Shown: piece by piece, positions 1 through 11,795 of the stretch
How positions within the stretch are numbered: the stretch's first letter is position 1
Layout: each line of letters opens with the position of its first letter
Position numbers and translations under genes: made by a program
The notes under the pieces: model-generated
The model's input: only the letters and a program-made list of their open reading frames with translations
What the model was told of the DNA's origin: nothing
The model's database searches: none
Source of the DNA: Neurospora intermedia
Taxonomy: Eukaryota > Ascomycota > Sordariomycetes > Sordariales > Sordariaceae
Length of the DNA stretch: 64,000 nt
Assembly (NCBI GenBank): GCA_037102815.1
Contig: BTPP01000003.1
Span: 1,054,001 to 1,118,000 of the forward strand
Direction: 5' to 3'

Positions 1-164
1 TCAACCTGACATTGGGACCACAAGTACCACCGCGGAACCTCTTTTTATCTGCTGCCCGGGGGTTTTTCGTGTTCTCTTTGCCAGCTCCTCCCGTCTTCTC
101 TTCAGCACGCATTATTTTCCATCGCTCGCTCAATCCACCTTTACGAGCCACAACCTACCGGAAA

Positions 165-1070
165 ATGGCCCTACGGCGAGCTGCCCGCGTCATCCTTGTT
201 GGCGCGCCTGGTGTCGGAAAAGGAACACAGTCGGAACGCCTTCTCCGGCGGTTTCCTCAACTGTCTTCCATCAGTTCGGGAGATCTGCTTCGATACAATG
301 TCCAGCAACGGACTCCTCTCGGTGAGTCTTGGGTTCCGCGATCATCTATCGTACGCCCTACGCCCTCATTTCTGTCCTGAATCCAATGCTGATCATCACG
401 CGCAGGTATCAAAGTGGAGAGTGTCATGAAGTCCGGCGGTTTGGTATCAGATGACATTATCCTCCGCCTCATTAGCAACGAGCTCACCCAGCGCGGATGG
501 CTTAATTCGACTCACCCTGCCGGCAACGTCCTGACGCTTGCTTCCTCGGCCCTCAGCGCCGAGGGGGCACATTCTTTCCAAGACGATGCTGAAGTTGCAG
601 CGTTCCTCTCCTCGCCAGCGCAAGCCCGTGGTTTCATGCAGTCTCAGCTTTCCAATGACCCCGCTCATTCTTTTCTGCTGGACGGTTTTCCGCGCACGGC
701 AACCCAGGCTAAGCGTCTGGATGAGATCGTTCCCATCAACCTGGTCGTTTCCCTTAAGACGCCCGTCGAAGTTATCCTTGAGCGCATCTCCGGACGCTGG
801 GTCCACGAACCGTCAGGCCGGGTTTACAACACCACATTCAACGCACCCAAGGTCCCTGGTGTCGATGACGTTACCGGCGAGCCCTTGGTCCGCAGGGCGG
901 ATGACGACGAGAAGGTTTATCTTGCAAGATACAAGAAGTTCCAGGAAACAGCCGAGCCTCTCCTGGAACATTATGCGCGCCAGGGCGTCCTTTGGGAGGT
1001 CGAGGGTATGAGCAGCGACGAGATCACACCAAAGCTCATCAGCGAATTTGAGCGCCATTTCGTTGAGTAG
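165..1070 (+). CDS. adk2: Mitochondrial adenylate kinase (GTP:AMP phosphotransferase)
   Basis: Two exons (165-321, 406-1070) give 273 residues. The P-loop GAPGVGKGTQ lies near residue 18 and is followed by SSGDLLR and by the NMP-binding part VESVMKSGGLVSDDI. FLLDGFPRTATQA and the LID-region start ERISGRWVHEPSGRVYN come next, as in long-LID adenylate kinases. The family transfers phosphate between a nucleoside triphosphate and AMP. The long LID and an Arg-rich N-terminus (MALRRAARVILVG) fit the mitochondrial-matrix GTP:AMP form rather than the cytosolic Adk1. The intron donor GTGAGT and acceptor CGCAG restore the frame exactly inside TPLGIKVES. Matrix location is inferred from the N-terminus only. 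Confidence 0.9.
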
Positions 1071-2902
1071 AACGGGCTTTGACCATGACGTTTGGAACCG
1101 CCGATATCGTATCGGGAAACGATGATCGGTTGACTTGATGACAAGGGGGTTACTTGGGGCTTGTTAGATGGCGTTTTGGCATCGGGTTTGGGTGATTTAT
1201 TGAGAGTCTTTTGGCTTTCAAGCAGGCGTTTTTTGGGAGAACGGGTGGAACATTTGTTTTGTATACCACATCAGCGAAGAAGCGACATGCAGGCGGTTAA
1301 GTGTTGCGAACATGTGGATGGTCTCTTCATGTTATTCACGAAAAATAATTGCTGCTCAAAAAAGCGTCATGAAAATCGGGATTTCATCTCCCTTGAATAA
1401 AATCTCCAATGGCAGCTTCTTGAACCTCATTTACGACAGCGTCAGTTTCCTACTTGCCTCTCGGCTTCAACATCCCGTAAGGATAATTTGAATTGTCTTG
1501 GACAGTCGTATAGGAATTGGTCATTAAGCTTCCGACATCGGTAAAAAAGCAGCTTATGGAGATGCGTATCTGAGTTGAGCGCCTTTCCGTACGCTTCAAA
1601 AGGTCCAAATGTACCGCCTTTTGTGTATGAGAATGATAGAGATACCTGGTCATCAGATGTATGTCTTCTAGCTACGCTCTTGTGGGTATTAGAACTGCAA
1701 CTTCAGCCATCTTCTGCCTCTACCTCGTATATTCAGCCTATAAGCAAAATGTACCGAGCTTCAGACTCCAGGTCGTCCCCTACAATTTACCTGGAAGATG
1801 GAGCACTTGATCCGTGCTCAATCTATTGATGCCAATACCGAATACATATAGCGGAATGAACAGACGTGTGTCTGAGGTTCGAGACACATGCTGGGGTTCA
1901 GATTGGAATAAGTTGAAGGGGCCTCGAACTGGGCACGGACAGGGCATGGTGGGGAGCACGGGGTGCAAGTAGGCAAAATCGCCCCGGCAGGCAGCTCCCT
2001 TGCCCCCTCGGCGAGGTACTCCGCCCTCCGCAAGAGAAGAACCCGCCCGTTGCCGGACAGGCACCCGTTGCCGGTTTCAGGAACACTGCCAGCTGCCAGG
2101 GACAGCCGCCCACCCATTGGTGCAAGGGTACCTACATCCTGGCTCACCTCGCTCAGCTTCAAGGGAACTGGAACAAGATGGCTACTGATTCGACGACAGC
2201 CACACCTGGCAGCGTCTTGTTGGTGTGTCGACCGGGCAAGCTGACCTTGGCATACACACAGCCTGAACTGAGGGATGAATCCCCATGACTGTTGGTAGTT
2301 CAGGTTGTGCTCTACTCTTGCCCACCCACTCGAGGGTTGGCTGGTTTGGATCGCATCCACACTCCCCCCCCTCATCGTCGTTGAAGTTGGGTCCAGTCCG
2401 ATAGCTACTTCCAACTTTTACTTGAAGTCTTCGCCGAGGGCCTTTAGGTCTTTGTCATTCTCGTGCCCCGTTGCCGTGAGTTTCACTTCCCAAGTCCTGA
2501 CCAAGCTCATCTTCAACCGTTACCACCCTCCCACTTCTCGTTGCATTGAATAATTCCGAGACACATATCATCCACATCTGTCTCGTGGATCTTCGTGGAT
2601 CATCGCGGATCTTCGTGGATCATGAGCTCTACCTAGTTCACGATGAGGGAATACCAGCAATCTTGGCGGATCGGGCAACTAGTGTACAACTGACTGTTGT
2701 AGGCGCTCGATTCGCTTGTTTGCTTCTTTCGCATTTGACGAACCCGAAAGTGTATAAACTGAACTGCTGTCCCGAGGGATTTCTGGTGTTGGATCCTCGC
2801 AGTCTCTTGACCCTGGGAACGACAATATCTGTTTACGGCCACCTGGTGCCCGCCGATCTGGACAATATTTGAACCTCATCATTTTACTGCTTGGTCGACG
2901 AC
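1071..2902. other. Intergenic region, adk2 to GH76 gene
   Basis: No supported gene. The open frames here are short or antisense and lack recognisable domains. It holds the adk2 3' end and the GH76 promoter, with a decamer array at 2581-2620 listed separately. Confidence 0.6.
2581..2620. repeat. Four head-to-tail decamers ending in TCGYGGAT
   Basis: Four adjacent 10-bp units read tcTCGTGGAT, ctTCGTGGAT, caTCGCGGAT and ctTCGTGGAT. They lie about 280 bp before the GH76 start codon. Seen directly; a regulatory role is only a guess. Confidence 0.6.
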
Positions 2903-4822
2903 ATGTTAATCCAATGGGCCAAAGTGGCTTTCTTAGTCACGGCTGCCTCCGCTGCCGAACAGTCCTTCTCATTCCTACCTCGTCACCTGGTCAAAGATGA
3001 TCCGGTTATCGTCAAAGGACGAGACTACGTCTTCAACGTGACGTTATTCGATGAGATGATGAACGCTATCGATGTCATGCAAGAAGTCTATTTCCAGCCA
3101 TGGGTTGGCACATGGCCCTCTGCTATCGACTGGACCGCTGCTGTTTTGGGGACACACATTGCCGGTACCCTTGAAACTCTACATCGGAGCCTCGAGATAG
3201 CGGCGTCTAGGGGGATCGAAATCTCAGAGGGGTGGTCAGCAACGGAGAACACAATCTCTCTTTACTTCTCCCAGTTGATCGGCTTTTACTTCGGCCAGAA
3301 CATCTTTGCACTCCGCCAGGAAGCATTTGATGACATGCTCTGGGTTGTATTGGGCTGGCTCGATACCACCAAGTTTGTTGATGGGTATAGCGGTACATCC
3401 AGCCGGCCGCTGTCAGACTTTGGTGATGGCAATGATGTTGAGTTTCCAACAGAAACGTTACGGAATCGTACCTGGCACGGGACCTTGTGGACTCCGGCGT
3501 TTGCTCACCGAGCGAGGATATTTTGGGAACTGGCAGCCGCCGGCTGGGATACGACACTCTGCGGCGGAGGGATGAACTGGAACCCTCGATTGCTGCCGTA
3601 TAAAAACGCCATCACCAATGAGTTATTCATCGCCGCATCGGTGATGATGTACCTCCATTTCCCTGGGGACGAGAACAACTCACCTTTCATCTCTTCTGAG
3701 CACAGCCAGCAGCCCAGGTCTCCTCCCAATCATTCAACAGACAAGAAATGGTACCCACACGATCCCAAGTACCTCGCCGCCGCGCTGGACGCCTACAGCT
3801 GGTTGGTTTCCTCCAATATGACTAACGAACTCGGCCTCTATGCCGACGGCTTCCACATCTCCGGCTACTCCTCCGGCAGCAACAATACCAAGTGCGACGA
3901 GCGCGACGAGATGTTGTACACGTACAACCAAGGCGTCCTTCTCACCGGGCAGCGGAACCTCTTCAGCGTTGATCCCGATCCATCCTACCTGAAGGCAGGC
4001 CACACGCTCATCCAAAACGTCATCCGAGCGACCGGCTGGGACCTGGCGCGGGACTCCCCAGTTGATGACCTCGATAAGCTTAAGCCAGGCGAGCTCCCGC
4101 CCTGGCGCGGCTTGGGCCGGGCGGGTATCCTTGAAGAGGTCTGCGATGCGAAGGGCGAGTGCTCGCAGGATGCGCAGACTTTCAAGGGGATTTGGATGCA
4201 CCATTTTACTGCGTTTTGTTCACCCATCACCCAACCACAACCACCACTACGCCACACAACAACAAAGACAAGTACGGCACCACCTCCCGGTCCTGACCTC
4301 TGGAGAAGCATAGCAAAAGAGCACTCAGCAGCTTGCCTACGGTATTCCGGCTGGCTGAAGCACAACGCGCATGCGGCAGCGCGCACCAGGGACAGCCAAG
4401 GCAAGTTTGGGATGTGGTGGACAGCTGGTTTGCTGAACGTCAAGACATCTGAGCTCCGTCTTGGGCGAAATTCGTTGGCTCCTATGGAGGGAGTGACTGA
4501 TTATCGGAATCAAGGGGTCCCGCAGACTTCTGAGTGGGTTCCGGCAGGAAGATTGCTGCATGGAGGCGGAGGCGGAGGGCCAGGAGGTACAACAGTGGTT
4601 TATAAAGATCGGGACAGCAATGTGCAGCGTCCATTGACTGGAAGCTGCCAGTTGAGTAAAGGGTCGGAAAAGACGGGTCTTAACGTGGCTGAGGAGTGTA
4701 GCCGGAAAGTGGTGGATGATAATGATCCGAATACTCGCGGTAGGGGCAGGACGGTGGAAACACAAAGCGGAGGGTTGGCGGTGTTGAGAGCGTTGTGGGA
4801 GCTTTCGGTACAGGGTGAGTAG
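2903..4822 (+). CDS. Secreted GH76 family alpha-1,6-mannanase-like protein
   Basis: A single exon of 639 residues. I chose the ATG at 2903 because it starts directly at a signal peptide (MLIQWAKVAFLVTAASAAEQ). The GH76 core runs from about residue 35 to 430. It shows the adjacent acidic pair in EAFDDMLWVVLGWLD near residue 143, then AFAHRARIFWELAAAGWD, CGGGMNWNP, YKNAITNELF and DEMLYTYNQGVLLTG. The family (Dfg5/Dcw1 and bacterial Aman6) acts on alpha-1,6-mannan; the fungal members are thought to attach GPI proteins to wall glucan. After about residue 450 the sequence becomes low-complexity and no GPI signal is evident, so this may be a secreted or wall-trapped relative rather than a true Dfg5. 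It is longer than Dfg5 (about 450 residues). Confidence 0.82.
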   Translation: MLIQWAKVAFLVTAASAAEQSFSFLPRHLVKDDPVIVKGRDYVFNVTLFDEMMNAIDVMQEVYFQPWVGTWPSAIDWTAAVLGTHIAGTLETLHRSLEIAASRGIEISEGWSATENTISLYFSQLIGFYFGQNIFALRQEAFDDMLWVVLGWLDTTKFVDGYSGTSSRPLSDFGDGNDVEFPTETLRNRTWHGTLWTPAFAHRARIFWELAAAGWDTTLCGGGMNWNPRLLPYKNAITNELFIAASVMMYLHFPGDENNSPFISSEHSQQPRSPPNHSTDKKWYPHDPKYLAAALDAYSWLVSSNMTNELGLYADGFHISGYSSGSNNTKCDERDEMLYTYNQGVLLTGQRNLFSVDPDPSYLKAGHTLIQNVIRATGWDLARDSPVDDLDKLKPGELPPWRGLGRAGILEEVCDAKGECSQDAQTFKGIWMHHFTAFCSPITQPQPPLRHTTTKTSTAPPPGPDLWRSIAKEHSAACLRYSGWLKHNAHAAARTRDSQGKFGMWWTAGLLNVKTSELRLGRNSLAPMEGVTDYRNQGVPQTSEWVPAGRLLHGGGGGGPGGTTVVYKDRDSNVQRPLTGSCQLSKGSEKTGLNVAEECSRKVVDDNDPNTRGRGRTVETQSGGLAVLRALWELSVQGE

Positions 4823-5302
4823 AGTGGTGGTCTTCTAGAGAGAAGTATTGCACATAGGTCCTAACTTGAATAACTTTATCCTAACAAGCCCTTATTTTTC
4901 ATACCTTATTTAGACTGCAGTAACACATCAAGAATGCTTTCGACAGTCCTAACAAGATTGACCTGTACATTGCAAAGTTGATGTAAAACACAGCCATATC
5001 AGTCCTCTGTCTTTGTGGATATACCCCCCAACTTGTTCTTGTTCACCTGGTGATATGGCGAAACTGGTTCCTTTGTGATGTTGAAACCACCGGCTTCTTC
5101 CTGGCCGTCACTCCCTAATGATAACCTTTGCCTCCGACAAAGAAAGAAGGAGAAAAAAAAGAGTTGGGCGTCCATATGACCAAATACTGGTAATGCCTAG
5201 TCCATACCCAAAAAAAAAGCGATCCATCAACCCGTTAACCATTCGTAATAGTAACACCTAAAGTCAGTCATTCCGTATTCCATGCCTCCTAGCACCCTAT
5301 AG
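4823..5302. other. Convergent intergenic region
   Basis: The 3' ends of the GH76 gene (+) and the ERD2-type gene (-) face each other. It is A- and T-rich with AATAA-like stretches; no gene seen. Confidence 0.6.
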
Positions 5303-6705
5303 TCAGTCATCAGCCCAAGCATTATCATGATCCCTCCTGTCGTCATTGTTGTTCTTGTTGTCGCTCGAGTTACCGAGTAAAGGCACCGAACCTCCTGCCC
5401 GCGATGGCGATCCATCGTCATCGTCATCCAGGGCTCTCGCCAAGTCATCCGGATCGTGCATTTTAGCGTCCGGATCCAGGGCCTCCGTCACTCCATGATC
5501 CTCCAGCGACTGCTCATGATCAAGCACACCGTCGTCGGCGCTAACTGAGATACCACGAGCGCCCCACTTGGATCTCGGCGCCGAACCACGACCGTTTCCG
5601 TTGCTAATGCCAATACCGTTGACCCCGCGTCGTCCTCCTAGAGCAGGGGCGCTCTCCTCGTCGTCATCCGCGCTGTGCTCCCCAGTCATACGCTTGTTGC
5701 CGAAGATGTGAGTGAGAAGCCATCCGCGCTGCAGGTCATCGGAGTCGACAACGCCGCCGTTCCGCAGCTTGACACGCTGGCGTGTCCAGTAGACCCAGGC
5801 GAAGTCGGCGTATAGGGCTGTCTGGATGAGGCCAAAGACAATGGAGATACCATCAGGCTTCCGGCCATTGATGTCGAGCGCACGAACGATCCAGTTCAAA
5901 ATGTAGAGGGCGCGGTAGGAGCCCAGGAACACGATGTATAACGAAGTGATGACGGTCGGAACGGTGGTCTGGCGGAGGAGGAGGAGTTGAGGAAGTACGC
6001 AGACGGATTCGAGGATTTGGGAGAATACCCAGAGCCACTGAGAAGGGGAAGGAGACTAGTAAGTAACCAGTAGGATGGAAGGGGGGAAGGGCGAGACGTA
6101 GCGGCATGGTGTACTTACCTCTCGAAAACCCCAATCCTCCTTGGGCTTACCGATCATCATCACGAAAGGTGACAGGAGCAAGCTCGCCCCCAGTATGATG
6201 GCGCCGAACTTCCAGGCCTTCTCTCGCTCGCGGGTCCGTGGAAAGAAGAACTGCATGGCCGCAATGGTGTAGAATGACGAAGAGAGGTAGAAGATCTTGA
6301 AAAGGAAATTCCACCAGTCTAAAAATCCCCCCCACCAATTTTCGCCGAAAAGGTCTGTGTAGCGCGTGATGAAAACAAGCGTATAGAACACTTGTGTGAT
6401 GAGAGACACGCCTACGGGCCAGTGTTAGTTGGAGGGATGTAGTTGCGTCAATAAAAAGAGAGGGGTATAACCTTCAGCGCTCCTATTGCGATGGATGGAG
6501 TATAAGAGGATGCATTTTGAAATAAGATGAGATAGGTCAGCCGCCCATCTGAAAATCTACCAGTACGATGTCAGCTTCTGGTGATATATGCGGCTTCGAG
6601 GTGATTGGGGATATGGAGCGCTTCGCGCCGCTGTGGTGATGCTGGTGCCGGGTCTGGCTCTGTTCTAATACTTACGCTGATTCCGTGTATATCTAAAAAT
6701 CCCAT
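5303..6705 (-). CDS. erd2: ER lumen protein-retaining receptor (ERD2/KDEL receptor family) with long C-terminal tail
   Basis: Four exons (6705-6676, 6556-6472, 6411-6119, 6037-5303) give 380 residues. The spliced N-terminus reads MGFLDIHGIS then IFRWAADLSHLISKCILLY, followed by LVFITRYTDLF, WVFSQILESVCVLPQL and FLGSYRALYILNWIVR. These are the hallmark segments of ERD2, a seven-helix receptor that returns HDEL/KDEL proteins from Golgi to ER through COPI. The membrane core ends near residue 230. About 150 further residues are acidic and low-complexity (DDDEES, ALDDDDDGSPSRAGG, ending AWADD); yeast Erd2 has only about 219 residues in all. The first coding exon is 30 nt. The splice sites follow consensus and all phases agree. 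It could be a filamentous-fungal paralogue rather than the sole retrieval receptor. Confidence 0.85.
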
Positions 6706-8807
6706 CTTGTGCGACGGGCGCTCTACTCGCGCTGGAGTGGTTTCGTGTCAAGCTTCTAGCAGATAGGTGTTTTCTTGGGGGTTGAAGGAGGAAGAAGGTC
6801 GAACGTAAGATTGTTCAAGCTGATCCGAACGTTCGCCGGAAAAGTGACGTATCACGTACTGCACTTATACCCGAGTGGAGGTGGACTCGGTGGAGCAAGC
6901 CGTAGAGGTGCTCGGGCCTGGGGGTGTTGCGGGGTTTGCTCTGTTTGCTTGTGTTGTCGACTGGTTGCGGCGACGACGATTGCGGGAAGTTGTTTTGTCG
7001 GGCAAGAGCGGCCAGAGAAGAAATCATGAAAGAGTAGGTAGGAAATTGAAGCTCGGGCGGCTGGAACTCGAACCAGGCATAGGTAGAGGTAGGTAGCAGG
7101 AGTAGGTATGCACAGCTGAGCTAAAAGGCACAGCAAATGCAGAGAGGTACGTAACGGTAAGACCTCTTAGCTCTCGATTTGTTAACGTTCGTTTGTTTGG
7201 TTTCGGTTTCGGGGTCGTTGAGGGGAAGGCAGCTCTTGACATCCCTGCACTGTTGGAGATAACTTGACGAAGCACGACGGGAATCTTCCCTAGTGACCAG
7301 GGCATCTTACAATCATTGTTTCTGCTCCCCTTCCACTTCCTTGACTTCACGTTGACAGGCTCGCGGTGGCTTCCTGTCTGTTACTGCGAAGTCTCGCTAT
7401 CCAGTTTTCCTGTCCCAAAGCACCTAAAATCCGATCCCAGATGAACTAGAGGTATGCGGTCTATGCAATGGAAACCCCTAAAATAGTACCTCTAGGCATA
7501 CATGTATACAGGATCAACCCTAAAAGTGCAACCCCCCAAAAGTGCAGAAGAACGAGCGGCCGAACTTGTTTTCCCATATGAAATCTTCAAACTGCAAAGT
7601 GCAAAGACATTGGCTAGGTAGGATTTATACCTCTACCTATAGGGGCCCAAATTGGTAGGAGAATATTTTGTACCCAATTAGCAGGGCTCTAAATGCCCAC
7701 TCTTTATAGTATCGTTTGTAGGCGCTCTTTAGTAGCTAGAAGGTGCTTAATGGTTTGTGCACCAGATCCCCGAAGTGCAAACTCCTACACGATGGAATCG
7801 AAAGTACAAAGATGGAAATCTGGCGGTCCCAATTACCTTCCCTTGCTCTCGTTTTTTGCCCTGTTTGCCACAGACTTTCAAGTTAAGGAACTCAAATTCG
7901 ACACCCGATCTTTGATAGACTTTGTTGTCTTTTCTGAGACCATAGAAGACGGACGTATCAAGATGGTCTCTCGGGCGTTATGAGATGATACACCAGTGTA
8001 TTTCGCGCGACTATGATTGGGTTTGTTTCTCCCCGCTCCCGATACGTTGACGTGACGACAACCCCAAGGCCGATTCCCAAGGACCACATGAATCAAGAAA
8101 AGTGGAATGGAAAGAGAAGAAAGCGACATAAAATAAGACGAACAACACTCCTTGCTCCATCTCTCTGAAAGAATAGCAAGTGACTGCCTGCCCCTTTTGA
8201 ATGGAAATGATGATCCGCCTGGGCCGCGCATTTCCCAGAAGACGGGCCGTTACCATTCATCGGAGGGTGGGTGTACACGTAAGCTACATGGGTCGTCGGC
8301 CCTCGGGAACAACAAGCTTCCACAAGCACACAGCGGCCAGCCCGCATGCTGAAGCCCGACGCTTTTCCCAAGTCATCTTTCAACTCCGCGCGTAGATGTC
8401 AGCACTCTTTGTCTCTTCTCAGCGACAAAGTCATCTACTGAAAGGTTCTGCAGATTGTGAACCGATATTCTGAGAAAACAACTTCTTGTTCGGATCCAGA
8501 CGTCGCTGATCGCTGGCGCGACCTCTCTCCAACTTTGGCGCATCTTACCTGTGCGCATGTGGTTATCGAGAAGTGCCGTCCATGTTCCCCGATGCTCGCT
8601 TGCAGAGGCACCAAACACTAAGGTGAAGGAGCACTAGTTCAGTCCTGAGTAATTGATATACGGCAAGTGTGATGAAGTTTCGATGTCGTCTACATATTGT
8701 ACGTACCTACCGCCATGGGCCACGTACGACAGAGACTCGACTGTGCCGGACAGAGGATTCAACCAAGCTGGCGTCATTCCTAAGCTCCATTGATTGACGA
8801 TATCTTT

Positions 8808-8870
<63 letters not shown>

Positions 8871-9873
8871 GCAGATCTGGGGTAAAGAGCTCGATGACTC
8901 TGACCTTTCGTCGGACCTAGGACACCAGCAGGAAAGCACAAGTAGGCAGACTTCTAAAGTCACGGAATTCCGATCATGCATATGCCTCTCCTTCGGACAC
9001 AGGGTAAATTTGGGTGAAATACAATCGGAAAGTATGGCCCGTATCGGTCTAGCCTAGAGGTACCTTTACCTACTAGCCGTCGTGATGTCGTGTGCTCTCT
9101 CGTTAAGTTCCAGAAGTTTGGGACCCTAGGAAAGAGCTGAGCTGGGATACCCAGCTCAAGACGGTGCGTCCCTGCTTCCCGTTCTGTGGGCTGTTGTACC
9201 TGGCAGTTCTCATTTCCCGATCTTGCTTGCCTTGAATGGAAGGTAGAAGTATTGTTTTCACTTGAAATCCTTACAAGTTTGCGGCTCTTTCACACCCCGT
9301 TTGACATGACGGATACAACCCAGGTGACTACCTAGCCCACCTCAGAAGCAGCGCCCATACTTCCTCCGCGCTTTATCCCCCCCCTCTTTCATCTTCTGGT
9401 CTCTGCCAGACGAATCTGGTCTCTTGTCTCCTGACCCGATGAGCCCCGGTCGCTACTTCTTACATACCCGAGCATGGGACGCGTCACCAGTATTTGAATC
9501 TCGCTGTCTTGGCTCCCCAATGTGTGGGGCCATGTCATGAGTAGAGGTAGACATGTACATCGGGGAAACACCGATGATACCGAACCTTTTTGACAAGTAA
9601 ATGCAATCAGATATAAGAAACCTATGAGCCGTGGGTGTACCTACCCGCCGACCCAATCCCTTAGGTACCCAAGCCATGCCACCAGAGGCACGGATATCAC
9701 AGCCGTAACACTCCTTGACATTCCTTACCCTAAGTGTAATAACAGCATAGGTAATCTCTGTATCACCTTTCCGATTTCAACCTCTCATTTCTCCATTCCT
9801 TCTCCTCGTTTTCCCTTTTATCTTTCCTGTTATATTCTTTGTCTCTCGTCTTGATCCTCAAGGGCAGGCCAAA
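6706..9873. other. Large divergent intergenic region
   Basis: It lies between the divergent ERD2-type (-) and LicD (+) genes. No open frame has recognisable domain content. It holds a 59-nt T tract (8811-8869) and several copies of a CTACCTCTA/TAGAGGTAG-type motif (near 7081, 7629, 9055, 9541). Confidence 0.55.
8811..8869. repeat. Uninterrupted T tract, 59 nt
   Basis: Seen directly. It may be a nucleosome-excluding tract, or the tail of a minus-strand retroposed sequence; the flank shows no recognisable body. Its length is prone to assembly error. Confidence 0.9.
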
Positions 9874-11132
9874 ATGCTCCTAAATTGGCTCCTCATTGTC
9901 ACGACGCTTTTTTCCCTCAGCACATGTGCGCCTATAGAGCACGAAGATGCCATTACGATAATGGGCATGACCAACCAGAAGGACATGAGCGGGAAGGCTG
10001 GAGATCCTCCTCAGAAATATTTCCGTAGGTGAACCCACAACAGCAAGAAGGCACCACCGCCAAGGTGTCCAAAGTTCTCAATGAGCTTGTCTCTGGGACT
10101 GCCCGGTATCAGACCCTATGCCGTAACTCGCGGTTGAATCATGCTGAGGACAGCACGCTGACCCACAAACAGACGAGTCAACGTAAGAGAAACACTACTT
10201 GTCAACAGATAAACAGCAGAGCTCGTTTGTTAACGTATGGTCAACGCGTAGCTTCGACCCACACTATGATGGCCGGTATGACGCACCTCCTGTTGATCTG
10301 GCAGTCGCATTATATTCGCGATACTGACACAACAGCGCAGGTTTGCCGAGAAAGCGCTCGGCTACCAGGAACAAAAGGCAGCATTGAAGAATCTTGTCCG
10401 GACATTCCTTGAGACAATGAGAGACCTAGGCATTGAGACCTGGCTCATGCACGGTAGCCTGCTGGGATGGTGGTGGAACAAGCAGGTATAGCTGACCCTT
10501 TTCGCCCGTGACGGTTGCTAGAACTGACATGCACCCAGATCATGCCGTGGGACTCGGATGCCGACGTACAAGTCACCGAGGCCAGCATGTACTTCCTAGC
10601 AACCTATTACAACATGTCCGTCTTTCATTACAAGACACCGAGGTTACCGGCCGGCCGGAACTACATGTTGGAGGTTAACCCTAACTTCTCCAACGGAGAC
10701 CAGTCGGACTGGATGAATGTCATCGACGCCAGGTGGATCGATACCGAGTCCGGATTATTTATCGACATTACAGCTGCCCGGTACAACCTGACACACCCGG
10801 CAGGCGAGGGCATGATGAGCTGCAAAGATGGCCATGAGTTTCGGGTAACTATCTCCACATCAGTGAAGAGTAGCGGCGGTGACTAACAGTAGGTAGGATA
10901 CATACATCTTCCCCTTGCGGGACACCATCTTCGAGGGAGTTGCAGCCAAGATCCCGTACCGCTATAAAGATTTGCTCGCAAAAGAGTATGGTGACTGGTC
11001 ACTTACCTTGAAAGACTTTGCCAAGTATGTACACACCATCCGGTCGAAGAGAACTATGCAAGCTAATAGCTCTACAGCCACATATTTGACGAGGTAAAGA
11101 TGGAATGGGTGCCGAAGTTGACTACACAGTGA
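9874..11132 (+). CDS. LicD-family phosphotransferase-like protein, secretory pathway
   Basis: Six exons (9874-10028, 10252-10275, 10341-10485, 10539-10844, 10897-11024, 11078-11132) give 270 residues, with all phases consistent. The N-terminus MLLNWLLIVTTLFSLSTCAP is a signal peptide or anchor. The LicD domain includes FDPHYDGRF, ALKNLVRTFLETMRDLG, ETWLMHGSLLGWWW and the metal-binding IMPWDSDADVQV, then WIDTESGLFIDITAARYN. LicD relatives (Mnn4/Mnn14 in yeasts, fukutin in animals) transfer phospho-sugar or phosphocholine groups to glycans; in fungi the usual role is mannosylphosphate addition in the Golgi. The 24-nt second exon and 223-nt first intron are the least certain parts of the model; they were chosen because they join KYFR to SFDPHYDGRF in frame. 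The exact substrate is unknown. Confidence 0.8.
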
Positions 11133-11795
11133 AGTGCGGGCGGAAGAGCAAAAATGATACCCTATAGATGACGACGAGGTGAACTCGAGCGGGTTCGTAG
11201 ACTCGGAAAGAGGACGCGATTAGATCAGCAACAAGATACAGGGAGACCCATGTACAAAATAGATGCTTTGTCTGCCACATGAAGAGGTAAAGAAGAACTT
11301 ATATTGTATAAATGAGAAGTAACCGTTGATAAGATCGCTATCATTCGATGCCGGCTGGTGATGTTGTTGATGTTTCGGTTGTGGTTTTGCTGTGACTGTG
11401 AGGCTGAACTAGGGACCTGGGGCCTTCAGGGGTCAAGTGCTTGGCAACGGAACAGCCACTCCACCGCAAGGATAAGCAGTGCAGGCGGAACCCAACCTCT
11501 GGAAGCTCGGCGGTTGCGGGGGGATGCCCCCAGGGGACATCACAAGGCAAGGACGGGAAGCAGCGAGCAGCCTGCCAGCGCATCCACTGCCGCCAAGCCG
11601 TGCGACCCCAGTATCATCGCGTCTGTCAATTGATCCAGCGCGTTCCAATGTCGTCAATTGAACTCCTGCGACTACCTCTCTTCACTAACATCACACCCGT
11701 GCCACTCCAGTCTGTCGGCGGTATAAAAGACATATGCCACGCCTACCTAAGAATGTGATCCGCTCCAGCTAAGGATTAACTCCTTTCTCGAAGCC
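11133..11795. other. Intergenic region
   Basis: Between the LicD gene and the ame1 gene, both on +. No gene seen. The right part holds the ame1 promoter. Confidence 0.6.

Noticed and set aside
10022-10035. TCCGTAGGTGAACC, identical to the 3' end of 18S rRNA (start of the ITS1 primer site)
   Set aside because: Only 14 bases match; the sequence then diverges and is explained as the first LicD exon end and donor. It is not an rDNA fragment.
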